The notes beneath the pieces are model-generated. The model worked only from the letters and a program-made list of their open reading frames with translations. It was not told where the DNA came from and did no database searches. Both the position numbers and the translations under genes were made by a program. Positions 25,951 through 37,725 of a stretch of 46,120 bases of DNA are shown here, piece after piece (position 1 is the stretch's first letter; each line of letters starts with the position of its first letter). This stretch comes from Helochares maculicollis (Eukaryota > Arthropoda > Insecta > Coleoptera > Hydrophilidae): NCBI GenBank assembly GCA_033557835.1, contig JAWQRO010000254.1, positions 1 through 46,120 of the forward strand, given 5' to 3'.

Positions 25951-27439
25951 TTTCTATTATATGTGGAAAACATTTAAATAAATTTTGTTCTAAACACTTA
26001 ACTATGTACATTTTACTGTAAATATACACTCATGGGCATTATATTGATATTATGGCAATTATTGTTGAACAACGGGCAATGCTTTATTTTTCTTACACAG
26101 CAATTTATGTTTGTTTCAAGTAAGCAAATAATTTGATTAATTATTTAAACAATATTATAATCATGGACGAATTGATAAAGTATAAAAAATATGTGAAAAT
26201 CACAAAAAAATGTTATGCACTTAGAATTTAATCAAATTATCTTGATGTTTGGAATGAGTTTAAATACTCCGGTAGGAAAGACAAGTTAATAGAAAATATC
26301 TGTTTGTAGCAAAAAGTCTTCCGTTTATTTACAAATAAATGACTAAGCAATGTGATTATTTAGTTTTCAAGCACAATAACTCAACTATAATTACTTATAC
26401 ATTGGAACGTTAGGATTTTAGCGTAATACGATTAAAAAATCATGTTATATGTTTTAGTTTTTATATTGACTTTACAAATCTGTTGAACAGTATTAAAAAA
26501 ACGCTTATCACAAATTAAATTTGTTAACTTATGTATTTCACCGAGGAAATGGGAACTCCTGAAATAGTAAATGTATTCTCTTGGAATTGAACTTGAAATT
26601 AGAATATGTATATTGCTCTTCAATTCAGGCAAAAACAGTTTCGAAATTTTAATGAACAACTAATGAAAATATTACTCTGTACTGGAAATAAACATTAATA
26701 CAGAAGTCGGTAAGAAATTGTCCATATTTGTAGCATTTAACTTATGTGATAAATTCTTGCTGAGAAAAATGTTATGTAAACAAAATGTGTGTACGGCCAG
26801 GCTATAAAATTAGCTTTACTACTTGGAAAATCGGTACTTGAGTTTTTGTACTTGAATCAACTTACATTGCAAGTATAAATAATGACAAATGTTCAATAAA
26901 TATAAATATATAGAAGTAATATTTTAGCTAATAATTTTCTAAACAGGTTAAAACGTAACCTAGTCACTATTTTTTGCAGGTCTAGACAACTTTTTGAAAT
27001 ACTAATTGCATTATATTTATATAAAAATAAAGGTAAATCTTTAAATGTTCTATTTAACAAAAATTCAGCGCAGCATTTTTCCTAGAAATTTTCTATTCCA
27101 CCATTTCCAAAGAACACCTCAAGAAAACTCCCGCGAGATAAAATACGAGTTAATTAAAGAAATAATTCAGCGGAGCGTATTGTTTATCTCAACTGAAATA
27201 TGAGAAGAATTACCACCCCAGGAACGAGGTGATTTCCTAGTTTTCGCATTAATAATTGCACCCGGCTAATATTTCGAAAAGAATCGTTTAAATGCAACGG
27301 GTAATGGTTTTTATAGTCTCGGAGAATGAATGAGATGCAGCGGATAAGTTAATTAAGAAGAGACTCCGTGAAAGTAATTATGCTTCGCCAGATACGGGTT
27401 TCATTCTAATAAATTCCACATTTTTCTTACTTTAATCCC
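25951..27439. other. AT-rich non-coding DNA
   Basis: Very AT-rich. I see no gene, mobile element or structured RNA. Confidence 0.75.
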
Positions 27440-27650
27440 TCTGAAACCCCATTGTCTGGAACTAGCGAGGACTTACGTGCTCGATCTCTCAGTGGGAACA
27501 CGTTGCTGCTCCTGCCTCGAAAAGCGACAGAACACCGACGCCGGCGCTCCCAACAAATAATTAGGAATAATTTCAGTAACTTTGTAATTGCATTTCGAGT
27601 TCCAGACTTAAAAACTCCTGCAAACTTGCACCTCCTCATCAGCGCGTAAA
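27440..27650. other. Small GC-rich, CpG-containing island
   Basis: The core at 27,470-27,560 is clearly GC-rich with several CG dinucleotides, unlike its surroundings. Open frames of 65-70 codons run on both strands, as GC-rich composition permits. On the minus strand a strong splice donor word GTAAGT occurs at 27471-27476, preceded by this GC-rich stretch. It could be a short untranslated or first exon on the minus strand, but no protein similarity supports an exon. Confidence 0.2.
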
Positions 27651-30600
27651 GCTTTTACACTTTCATCTTTTGAATGGCCTCCTACCCAATTCCATCAAGA
27701 AACTGTCTTTATTTACATTAGAAGACTACGTTTTGCTAATGGGTAGTCTACCTAATAAATTCATGACAGTTTTAAACAAAAGGATTCAAAGCTATGTTTT
27801 GTTTGTGAACATTATCACTTTTTTACCAGTTCATTTGTGACCCTACAGTGGTTTCATCAATAAACTGAGTAGGTACTTGATTGTCATGACGATTTTCCAC
27901 TTGAATAACAGGTGCTCTAAACTTTTTCAATTGTGTTTTTCCCCGTTAATTAATTTTGTAAACAGATTTACTTCTAAAAATTGGTTGCGGTTAGAATTAT
28001 TTATATTAAAAGAAGATTTGTCCTGTTTTGGAGTAGGTATGAGCGCTGAAAAATGAAACAATTTTCACTACTACAACGCTTCGTAAGCTTTACATGATAT
28101 AGCAAAATAAATGCAGGCCTAACATATTATTTTGACTTGAAAATGGTGTCAACAAAACGTTGGCTTGGTTGAACATTAACAGAATTTAAAAATTTACTTC
28201 ACATCAAACTTCACCTACCCATATTTGTCTACTACTCATAAATGATTTGAAAAATTATGTAGATGAATAAATTATCTAGTCATTGATTTATACATAAAAA
28301 TACTATAACACATCGAAACAAAATTTTCTAAAATAAAATCGAGGAAGTAATAATGTTGGTAATGTGTGGTAAATAGGGTGCTTTTTAAAATAGTGATTAA
28401 TTTTTTGCAGTGCGGTAGAAATGTTCCGTGTTGCAGTCAAAAGCCAAAGTCTCCAAAAATATCAATTAATAGAAAACCACGGCTTATGGAAATTTGTTTT
28501 TGGAAGGCTCGATGAGCAGTACGGGAATATTTTAAAAAAGTAGCCCCCAATGGAAAATAAGAAACCAATAACTTAGAGATTTTGTAATGGTATCAAGTGA
28601 AGACAAACAGCTTTGTGCGTGCAATCTGATTACTGGCATCTATACAGATATAAACACGGTCGGCGGATTACTTCCGCTCCATCAGGAAACTTCCGCTCTG
28701 TCAGAATCCTTTCTGTAAAATTCTATCTTTCGCCAGGACAGCGTGTGCGGGGTCCGAATTAAAATACGATAGGACAGCGATTTATTTGATTACTTTCGGT
28801 TGCCCGGATCGGAGAGCCCTTGCTGAATATTCCGGCCTCTTTTTTTCGCTAATACGATGATTGCGGACTCTGGAAATATTCATTTCAACGGTTTCAACTC
28901 CTATTTCTTTTGTGGTCGCTCTCGCTTTTAATTTATAACTTCATCCCTCGGTGATATAGTGCAATTTTGTATTTTCTGAAATAGATACTTAAGCTGAAAA
29001 GAGGTCTTGATTTATGGTGAAGGTTTGGAGTAGACTTTCGAGTCGCATTTCTATTATTCCAGATAGCTCTGTACAATAGAGCTTTTGCTCTTTTGCTGTT
29101 AGGAACGCATCCTTGATGCTTTCAAACTTATGACCTTAAAAGGTTATAAGTTACTAAATGTGAAAGTGCCGCTTTTTTAGTTTCTACAAATGATTGTTCG
29201 GCGATTCTATCAAATGTTTCATTGTTGTTTTTCTGCCTTATTATTTGTAATTGCGAAAAACAAGTGTTTAATATACGTCATTCTTAAACATTTTCTTTTT
29301 AAACGTTTTTATCTTGCACAGTCAACTGTTTGCATTACTTATATGATATCATCATTAAGTAGATTGTTGTTGCACGAGTCAATTGTTTCTATGAAATGAT
29401 GTGTTATTCTGTAATCTAATTTTATGTAGTAATATGATTTTTAATATGAATTCATCTAGATTTCCTGGAAGAAAACAAAGCAAATGCATTAAATCTAAAT
29501 GATTAGGGAACATGTGTTCACTTTCAATAGAGGACAAAGCGGGTACAGAATCATGTTTAGTCAGGCATCAATTTTTGAATAATCAAATTGTCTTTTAGGA
29601 CATTGCAGAAGTTACAGGAAGAGGAGATTTCTCTCTGAGATGGCTGATATTTTTATGATTTCGTGAACAACGCTTAGAATAAGCATCTCGATGAACATTG
29701 GCTATTGTAAAGAAAGAAACTATAACGACCACCTGATTTATAGCCAATATGGAACCAAATTTCAAACAAAATTCCTACCTAAACTTTAAGATGATGTAAA
29801 GAGCTTACTTTTATTATACAAATTACAACGACGATGAATTTGAAAAGGACTAAAACAGTCGTTGTGATTATTCTAATCTTTAGTAAGGTCTGAAAAATTA
29901 ATTCAAAATTAGATGTAACAAAGATCATGACCTAAAGAATAACGTTCAGAATTATGTGTGTTACATGTTTTCTCAGATGAGCTTTAGTATTGTTGATTTA
30001 AATAATGTTCTAAGTTATGTGCATAAATTGTCTTCAAGATAAGCCTGTTTATGTTGAGAGTGTCATTTTAATGGTGAGTAAGTGGCTCCCACCTGAGCGA
30101 GCATACAGATAAATCAAGTGGTTTGAATTTAGAGTGTTACAGGTGTGTCGTTATGGTTGTCTGTCTTGGCCGCAGCTACGCGCTCATAAGAATAGGACTT
30201 AAAAAAGAACCGATGAAAATAGGTGAAAGAGGCTTACGACATATCCGTATAAACGCGATGAGTAGATTACAAACATTACGAAACACAAAAGAGAAAAACT
30301 GAGCATGAGATTTTACCCCGCATAGATAGAAACAGAAATTATGAAATTATCTCTATCTATTGCGATCAGCTTAACTAAGGCACTTCAAATCGCACGTTTT
30401 TATCTATCACTTTTATATTGTTTTCTGTAGACTGATAGACTCAGAGCCCTTGTAGCTCTTTCGAAGACATATCTTTATTAACAAAAATATAACATTACTA
30501 ACCAAATATCGGCCTCATCAATAGGAGCATAGAATCCTCATATAAGCATCATCGAATCCAGCAGTAATGTTTTTCGCATTTCACCTGAAATTCCGCTTTG

Positions 30601-30679
30601 CTCACCCAACCAATCTGGAATCCCTCCCTTTTTCCTCTCCTCTGACCTACATAGCAACAATTTTTTCCGCAGAAATAAT
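27651..30679. other. Non-coding DNA
   Basis: No gene is recognisable. GC-richer pieces at 28,660-28,860 carry no motif I can name. A small hairpin at 30320-30363 (arms GCATAGATAG and CTATCTATTGC, one bulge) is listed under findings. Confidence 0.7.
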
Positions 30680-31220
30680 TCAACCGACATATACATATTC
30701 ATATCCAGCGGAGCTATAGTCGTAATTAGCTATACAAGCAAATTTATTTCTGTAATTCCCCTCCGCACCATAAATACATTAGCCAGGACGGCTCTAGATG
30801 TGTGTAATGTGCATTTACTCCCAACATGAATTGGAATATATCCATTGCCGATGTTTGTGCAGTATATAATTAAAATACAGCAGGGACTATTATTGTTTTA
30901 CATACGTTAGTGAAATGACTCGCGAAAGGGAACGTATCAATCTTATTTGTTTCTGGATGGAAAGGCTCGCTTCGCGTTTGCTTGTTGTTTAACGCTATAG
31001 CCCAGCTCTAGTCCTGGCTGCTGCAGTCCGTCGAGCACCTTCATTTGCATGTAAAGTAAATTCGTGATTTCATATCAAGCTGCCCTATATATAACAATAA
31101 CTAATGCAATCGTGGCACATCTGGATTTGACTGATTCCTTTGTTCGTTTCGTTTTACAAATGTGAAATTTAAATACCCATTGTTGAATGCATTTGTTGTG
31201 CGCCATGGTTGGTTGGTACA
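30680..31220. promoter_or_regulatory. Candidate regulatory region with homeodomain and octamer sites
   Basis: The stretch mixes balanced sequence with classical sites: TAATTA at 30723-30728, further TAAT cores through 30,860, CTGCTGCAG-type words near 31,018-31,026, and the octamer ATTTGCAT at 31043-31050. It lacks open frames. I infer an enhancer-like element; alignment with related genomes would test this. Confidence 0.3.
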
Positions 31221-31989
31221 CCTACAACTTTCACGAATATAGGATGCGTTATGTTTTCACCAAAAAAGTTTACCAATCATTCATTGCCTAGCATAAATGT
31301 TATGCCTATACTATGGTTACTACTATGTTTCTCTTCTTTGACTTTTCTTAGGTTGTACTGATAACCAATTTGTGGAAAAGTTTTTGACGTGATGGCTATC
31401 AACATAAAATTGTTCTACTAGTACGCAAAATTTTTTGAAAACAGTTTTAAGACTGCAACCCATTTTTCTGGCTTTTATAATAAAACAGTATATGCAACAT
31501 TTTTTTCGAATAATATTAATTCTACTGACATGTTAAATTTAAGTAGTACAATCATTGATCAGTGAGTATTATAGGCGCACATTTCTTTTACTCATTTTAT
31601 CTGCAGAAAATATTGATATCAAACATTTCTAGGCCTTGTCATAGTACCTGCTGAAATAGACTGACAGCCACTACTATTGCGTCCCAATTCCCTTAACTTA
31701 ATAAGGCCTTGTTTGTCGCAAATAAATTGCTCTAGGGGAGTAGTTATAAAGGGCGGGTGGTTTGAGGGCAACACATCCCTTAGCACATGTTCTTGATATC
31801 GGTCCAGCCGTGATGAATGTCCAGACATTTAATATAGGTTCAAATTGTATTATGCTAAACAACAATGTGGAGTATTTCACAAGCATATCTACTGTCTGTA
31901 TCCGTAATGCTGTTACAGTTTACAGGTGGGATTGATTGGGCAACCGAATCTACGTTAATTATTAACACAACGCAATTCTGGAATTCTGT
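31221..31989. other. Non-coding DNA
   Basis: Nothing recognisable except open frames on both strands at 31,619-31,886 and the start of a 103-codon frame at 31865 that is discussed under findings. Confidence 0.65.
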
Positions 31990-31994
31990 AAATT

Positions 31995-32100
31995 ATTCCG
32001 CAGGTACTACGTGCGCTCTCTCTGCCTTGTGTCCCACCTATACCGCTCAGCAAGGTTCGAATCCCCAGTGTATTAGCTCATGTTATTACAATCGCGCATA
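31995..32100 (+). repeat. Possible degenerate tRNA-derived SINE head
   Basis: A perfect RNA polymerase III B-box, GGTTCGAATCC, is at 32054-32064, preceded by CGCTCTCTCTGCCTTGTG-type sequence that resembles the anticodon-arm part of tRNA-like SINEs. An A-box is only weakly suggested near 31,997-32,011. The five bases before and after the loop do not pair as a T-stem, so this is not a working tRNA. It may be an old SINE fragment or a chance B-box. Confidence 0.3.
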
Positions 32101-32109
32101 TAAATTTAT

Positions 32110-32529
32110 CCCAAGGTATAAAAGGAAACACGTCGCGCATCTTCCGATAAGTTCCGGCGTTTTATTTCCGAGTTAAATATAATTGAATACAATTTCAGTT
32201 TATATAATTTGAAAATTTAAAACCCTAACACTTGCCTCTTCATGTTTGCTTTGATTAGGCAAGATACGAGAATCTGAAATTCCACTTTCATAATAAAAAG
32301 AGCAAAAAGCATACTTGTAGCACATTATTTTAAATAGGGATAATAAGTGTGCATGGAAAAATCTTAAGAAACCTGGATATTAAATCTAAATAAAAAAATC
32401 GTCTATTCTAGATCATCTCTGTTCCCCATAAATATAAGTTATTATTTTGTGTCTATTCTTTGCAATTTACTAGTTAACTTTTAAACTCAAAATATTGCTG
32501 TCATCAACGACGATTATCTGTTAACATTC
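32110..32529. other. AT-rich non-coding DNA
   Basis: No gene or repeat recognised. Upstream parts of the neighbouring retrotransposon may extend here but are not readable. Confidence 0.6.
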
Positions 32530-33520
32530 TTTGAAGTAAGCAAGGGATAAGTATTGCTTGTTGTCAATTAATTTTCATCTATTTCTATGGGCTCAGACGG
32601 TTTGTCTTTAGAGTTAATAAATCATAGTTTTCCTTGTTATTCCATACATTGTTCACATAAATAATCGCTGCATTTTAAAATCCTTTCCCCAAATGCTGGA
32701 AATAATCAATCGTCACTATTCTTCTTAAAGTAGAGAATCCGAAAATATCTTCTGATGTCCATCCTGTCAGCGATCAGTCCAGTCTTGCAAATGTTTTTGA
32801 AAATATAATGCCATAATTTAAAAATCATTTAGATGAAAAGAACATAAGACTAGAACGTCAGTCAGGTCTCAAAAATGCATATGAAGCTGCTACCGCGCTG
32901 GCGAGTATAATTGACTGCTTTCCTAAATGTAATGAAGAAGTTTCCATTTACTTATAGATCATTCAAAGTTGGTGATGCGGTCGGAAGAAGATCTTGCCCA
33001 TTCTTTTCATTGCGCATGGGGCTCATAAAACATTTTGGACAAAGTTAACGTCGACGTTATACCGAGAACTGAATGTGCCAAAATCTTGGTTAGATCTACA
33101 CATGGAGTATAGAGATATTTTGGCCAAAAACTTAAACTTCATTTATACGACGTATTAGTATTATCCAAATTTTAGTACTGTGATATTGTTTGATCTTCTT
33201 ACCTGGTTGCTACTAATGCTAGGAATTCAGAGGGTTCGGAATGCATGCCTGCGCTTTGTATATGGCTTGGGCGGAAGGCATCGTAACTCTTCAGCATTAA
33301 CATGCTTTGGATGATTGAAAATAGCAGAGCGACATTTTTGCATTCGGCGTTTGTAAATCGGAACCTTAATACTGCCGCTCCATCTTATTTATGTAATAAA
33401 ATTCTATGCAAGACTGACATTCACCATATCAATATAAGGCTTCACAATTTTATATTCATTCCTAAATTTAAGTTGAAATTGTTTAAAAAATCAATTACAT
33501 ATCAAAAGTAAAGGGCAATT
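32530..33520 (+). pseudogene. Decayed non-LTR retrotransposon reverse transcriptase (Jockey/CR1-like)
   Basis: This is a fossil of the second open frame of a LINE, which in intact form encodes an endonuclease and a reverse transcriptase for copy-and-paste movement. The order of blocks is that of the family: GSDGLSLELI from about 32,590, IPYIVHI and FPQMLEIIN from 32639, KVENPKISSDVHPVS with LANVFENIM from 32727 (the family's RPISVL and LSKVFEKIM region), HLDEKNI, ERQSG, ATALASIID, then LDHSK at about 32,954-32,968 (start of the first catalytic motif, where DHSKAFD is usual). The part carrying the central catalytic FADD/YADD box appears deleted between about 33,000 and 33,215. The C-terminal section is well kept: LGIQRVRNACLRFVYGL at 33219-33269, then APSYLCNKI, TDIHHINIR and IPKF in the open frame 33302-33511. 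At least four frameshifts and many stops break it. It cannot be active. Exact clade needs a tree. Confidence 0.88.
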
Positions 33521-34702
33521 TTATTGAACATTCTTGGTCAATGATACCCTGATATACTTTCGATTACAATATTCTTAAATAACTGGACTACACGCGTTGA
33601 AAGAGTTACATATATTCTCGTGGGAATACTATTATATTATATTAAAAGATGGACATTGAGCTAGAAACTTTAAAATTGGTGTAAAACTTTGATTAAATCT
33701 AAAATAGGTGGTTATCTTATTTCTGTTTGTAGTAAATTAAAATGACCAAACTCACTTTACACGCACTATGAACCCAAGCGTCTGCTTTGAAAGATATTTA
33801 TTTCGTATTTATAATTACCAAGCTACTTCTTTGCAGCAATATTACACCTTTATACGTGTTTTAATTGACACATCTGGATTCCTAAAAATGTCTAATTTAA
33901 AATCTAAATCCAGCAGAATTAGCAAAAACATCTCGAACCAGTGTTGAAGTTGTATTTACCTCTAGTTAAAAGAAAGTCAATTTCAATTGTGTATTTAGCA
34001 CATATACGCAAAATGGAGTTTGTTTCTATTGACATTGTAAACACCTATGTAACAATACTTATAATAGAACAACGTACATATTATACTATTCATTTAGTAG
34101 GGAGTTAATTCCCATATCGTAACCTGAACCTCTCCCTAAAGATGACGCCTACTTTTCTTGCCTTCTAAAGGGAAGTTTGTATTGAGTTTGTTTACGCATG
34201 GTAGCACCTTGGCTTCGGCATAATTGATGACGGGTCTTCTATTGTTTGCGCGATTTAACAGGGCTTACGTAGCCCTGTGTTTACAGTTTGTACTGTCTTG
34301 ATGTAGAAGAGATTTCTATCTTGGAGACGTTTGTTCTATATACACACTTAACACACCTTGCTTGCCTTGCCTTGTTCTACCACTTACTTTTCCTTTGGAG
34401 GCACACCATTCAGCCCCAAAACCCTTTAGAAAATACCACAGTTTGCGTTTGCTGATATTGCTTTATAGTTTATTGGTTCTTGTTTTGATGGGAAACATTC
34501 ATATAACACCGACAATAGATACTTTCCTTTTTCTCAAATTTGCAGAAAACTTGTTTTCTGATAACATAGCAAGAAATATGAAAATGTTCGCTTGAAATAT
34601 AAAAAAATCTTCTTGTATTGTTTCGTTGATAAATGTAAGTTTATATGGGAAGTTTTTTATAAAAGGTATTAGTTTGTCAATGTTATGTATCAGATATTAG
34701 AA

Positions 34703-34706
<4 letters not shown>
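33521..34706. other. AT-rich non-coding DNA
   Basis: The first part may include the 3' untranslated end of the retrotransposon, but no poly-A tail or target duplication is visible. Otherwise nothing recognised. Confidence 0.65.
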
Positions 34707-34733
<27 letters not shown>

Positions 34734-34748
34734 TTATATATATATATT
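34707..34748. repeat. Compound TC then TA microsatellite
   Basis: About 13 TC units are followed almost directly by seven TA units. On the minus strand the first part is a GA run, which GAGA-type factors can bind in insects, but a simple repeat is the safer reading. Confidence 0.9.
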
Positions 34749-36499
34749 ACCACTTCATCTAGTCGTTTTGAAGTTACTTTCTCCCAAACACTGTTTTGTG
34801 CACGTATTTTCAAAGCGATACTCTTCTAAGCTTCACTTGAAAATTTTAAATTAATAAAAGAGTATGACTGAAGTGCGGGCCAATTTGTTCCTATTGAAAA
34901 CTGCTATTGCTATCCAAGTCGCGTACGTGCTTTAAAATGGATTTTCTCAAATGTTGCGAAACTTTGAGAGGCACATGTTTTCACGAAATAAAACTAGATC
35001 AATTTTTCACACGATTTTGATATACAGCAAAACCGGAACATTTTTTTTTTCGCAAAATGAATTAATGTTGGAACAACAAAAAACTTTAATGTAAGGACTA
35101 TATTTAGTTTTCTCTACGCATCCTTCATAGTACAGGATCTATCATTTATCGGAAGCCTTGTGGCATATTTCCATTATCTTAGTGCTACTTTTACGAACCG
35201 TCTTGACAACTAGTAGCTCTAACATTAGTATATTGTCGAATAACCGATGTTATATATCTGGACTGTTTACAAGATGTTCAATTTTAGATATACATCAGGT
35301 ATATCATTGAGAACTTTTTTGTGTTCTCATTTATCATGTCCCGAGAATGGCCATTCTCCAGCCGAAAACGCTGGGAATCTAAAAACCGCGGTTTTGTTTG
35401 TGAAAGCGCGTCGATGCTTAAAAGCGTAAAATGCAAATTTCTGGGTTTTATAATTTTCGCCAAAAGCTGCTACTTCAATTTTCACCTGATCAAATGCTGA
35501 TTTTGTTTATGTCGGAAGTTGCCTGTTCTTCGTTTATATTAGCTTATTTTCATTGGGGGAAACCGCAATGTACTTTTTCCTTAAAATAAACTGCCTGATT
35601 TTTTTAATTGGTATTTTATAACGAGGTTTTAATGCTACACCCTTCATGAAATTGTAATATTCCCTTTATTTTCTAATTGGAGTAAGATAAACACTTTGTA
35701 TGTTTTGTATTTTTTAAATTTTCGATCACCTTAAAGTTGTAAAACAGCTTTTTCTTTTTTTGTATAACAAAATTTAAATAACTTGCCTCAATATTTTCCT
35801 GTTTGCTAATCTGATCTCTGACCTAATTGTACGAGTTACACGTTTCATAATTATACATGTAAATTTTGATATGATCAAAGAAAAGTCGCCGCTTCACTTA
35901 GATACTTAGAATGATACTTGATATTTGACCTACTTTTAATAATATAAAAATTTATACTAATTAGTGTCATTCTATATTAGTGTCGTTCTAAAAAACTATA
36001 CAAAAAGACTAAGATCGCCATAATGAAGTAATTAATACTAATTTATATGTGAACATTTTGCGGTATGTTTTGAATATGCTTTAGCTACAGAATTTTTCTC
36101 TCCAGATCACTAAGTTTCTTTATGTAAATACTGCTATCTATCTTAACCACAATTAGTATTTCGATCTCAAAACGCAAACGCAAAATTATAGGCGTATTTA
36201 ATTCCACAATATAACCGAAAATTCGCCTTAAGTTGTTTATGGCAAAAATCCATCATTTTCCAAAAACATCGTACAACACGAAATAAGAAAAACCGTGCTG
36301 CATTAGTGCAGATTATACATTCTCTACTTTTTTGTAGTTTGATTGTTCGAAAGAACCTCCCGTGACTAAAATTTCTTTCATGAAAGTAAACAAAATATGG
36401 TAAATATTTAAACCCTTGGAAAGTTGTTATATATTTCATGATACTAAATTTTTTTACGCAACAATTTCAATAGACCCTGCCGTGTCATGTGTAATAAAA
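34749..36499. other. AT-rich non-coding DNA
   Basis: No gene recognised. A run of ten T stands at 35041-35050. Two near-identical copies of TTAGTGTCATTCTA occur in tandem near 35,962-35,990. Confidence 0.7.
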
Positions 36500-37500
36500 C
36501 CATCACATGCGTGTGAGTTACACCATACCGTATGTACGGCCCTTAATGCGTTTTTCGATCGCTGAACCCCCGTACAGCGTTCAACTCCGGAACTCCATTA
36601 GGGGTGTACTGTGCCCGGAGCGCAAAACGAATCTCCTAGTTCCTGCGGCGTTACACTTCTATAAGTTCAAAGTTGAACAGGGGCAAGTAGAAAGTATTGA
36701 TGTCGTTTTATACTTAACTGAAGACCTAGGGGAGGAATATTGCTTGCGCTGCCTCTGTCGCCGCTGTCCTTACCTTTTCCTACTATACTGATAATACCTG
36801 TGCTTCTTCTGTTCTCAAGTCTACTAGAATCTGTTTTTGCTTTTAAATCTACTTTCGGATCCTCTTCTGTGACGCTGAATCAGCTTCTACCATGGAATTT
36901 CGTTGTTTCTGCTTCACAATTCGTTTCGTTTTATTCCGACCTTTACTAAATTTACTTATTCAAGTAAATTTGTCTAAGTTGTCGCTTCTATCTCTATTTT
37001 TTCAGACTTCTATAAATTACATGGTACTGAATAAAGTAATGCTTTTAAATCTGCGTATATTACTGAATCTATTGGTATTGCCGAATCTACTGATGCAACT
37101 GCATCTGTTGATGCGTCTTTACCTTTACACTCTGCTAAAAACATGAACACATCTTTGCAACAGTCATTTTTCTTTTGCCATTTCCACAGCCCTTCATCTC
37201 GCTATGCCCAATCGCAACATCCCAAACAACGAATAACATCCCTGAAGCGACGACCCTCCAAAAAAAGCCACATGATGAGCTTCGAACGACCCTTTCCAGC
37301 TCTTACCGAAACAGTTATTAAATATTTCATTATTTTTCGTTGCGCGACCTTTCAAGGATCACGTATAGTTTTACGAGTAGATGCCCTACTTCCCAAAGAA
37401 TTTACATGCATGAACTTGATGGAAAATATGTTCCATGCGATAAAATGCAACCCTATTCCACCTCCATCCGAACCCACGTCACCAACCGCTTAGTAAATAA
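36500..37500 (+). other. Stop-poor, Ser/Thr-codon-rich tract; possible decayed coding sequence
   Basis: Four overlapping plus-strand open frames (36507-36791, 36740-36949, 36892-37146, 37143-37493) follow one another and cover nearly 1 kb. Across 36,790-37,140 the plus strand repeats TCTACT-, TCTGTT- and GAATCT-type words. In shifting frames these read as serine/threonine/alanine-rich peptides such as SSVLKST, AFKSTFGSSS, AFKSAYITES and AESTDATASVDAS. This could be a frameshifted low-complexity coding region, for example a mobile-element ORF1, or only a degenerate repeat of about 20-21 bp. The sequence is C/T-rich, which by itself lowers stop frequency. I recognise no domain; the final 116-codon frame matches nothing I know. 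Confidence 0.3.
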
Positions 37501-37587
37501 TTTATCTTCCATTTTGGAATTACATTTACTTCAAAATTAACGAAATTGTATATAAATTAAACGTCAAACAACACAACTTTAAATAAT

Positions 37588-37725
37588 ATATCGTGGGACA
37601 AACAGAGCCGTTTGGCTTCCAACCTTCTGGGAGTTGAGAAGCGCTCTCAGCAGTAAATATCACATTGATGTCGAACTATATCCCGCTCTAGCTTGGCAAA
37701 TCTTACCACTGAGACACCATCCGAA
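37588..37725 (-). repeat. tRNA-derived SINE (head and body)
   Basis: On the minus strand an A-box (TGTCTCAGTGG, inside 37701-37719) is followed after about 40 nt by a B-box AGTTCGACATC (37667-37677). That is the spacing of an internal RNA polymerase III promoter in a tRNA, and the TCT/AGA bases flanking the CAGTGGTA loop can form a D-stem. The T-stem is degraded, so it is not a functional tRNA. The tRNA-like head continues into an unrelated body containing GAGAGCGC and CAAACGGCTCTG words down to about 37,588, as in a SINE. Such elements depend on a partner LINE for movement. The 3' end, tail and target duplication are not identifiable by eye. A second B-box-like AGTTCGAGTCC lies just upstream on the same strand near 37,743-37,753. 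Confidence 0.6.

Noticed and set aside
32020..32075. Functional tRNA gene at the perfect B-box
   Set aside because: The bases beside the loop do not form a T-stem and no acceptor stem is found.
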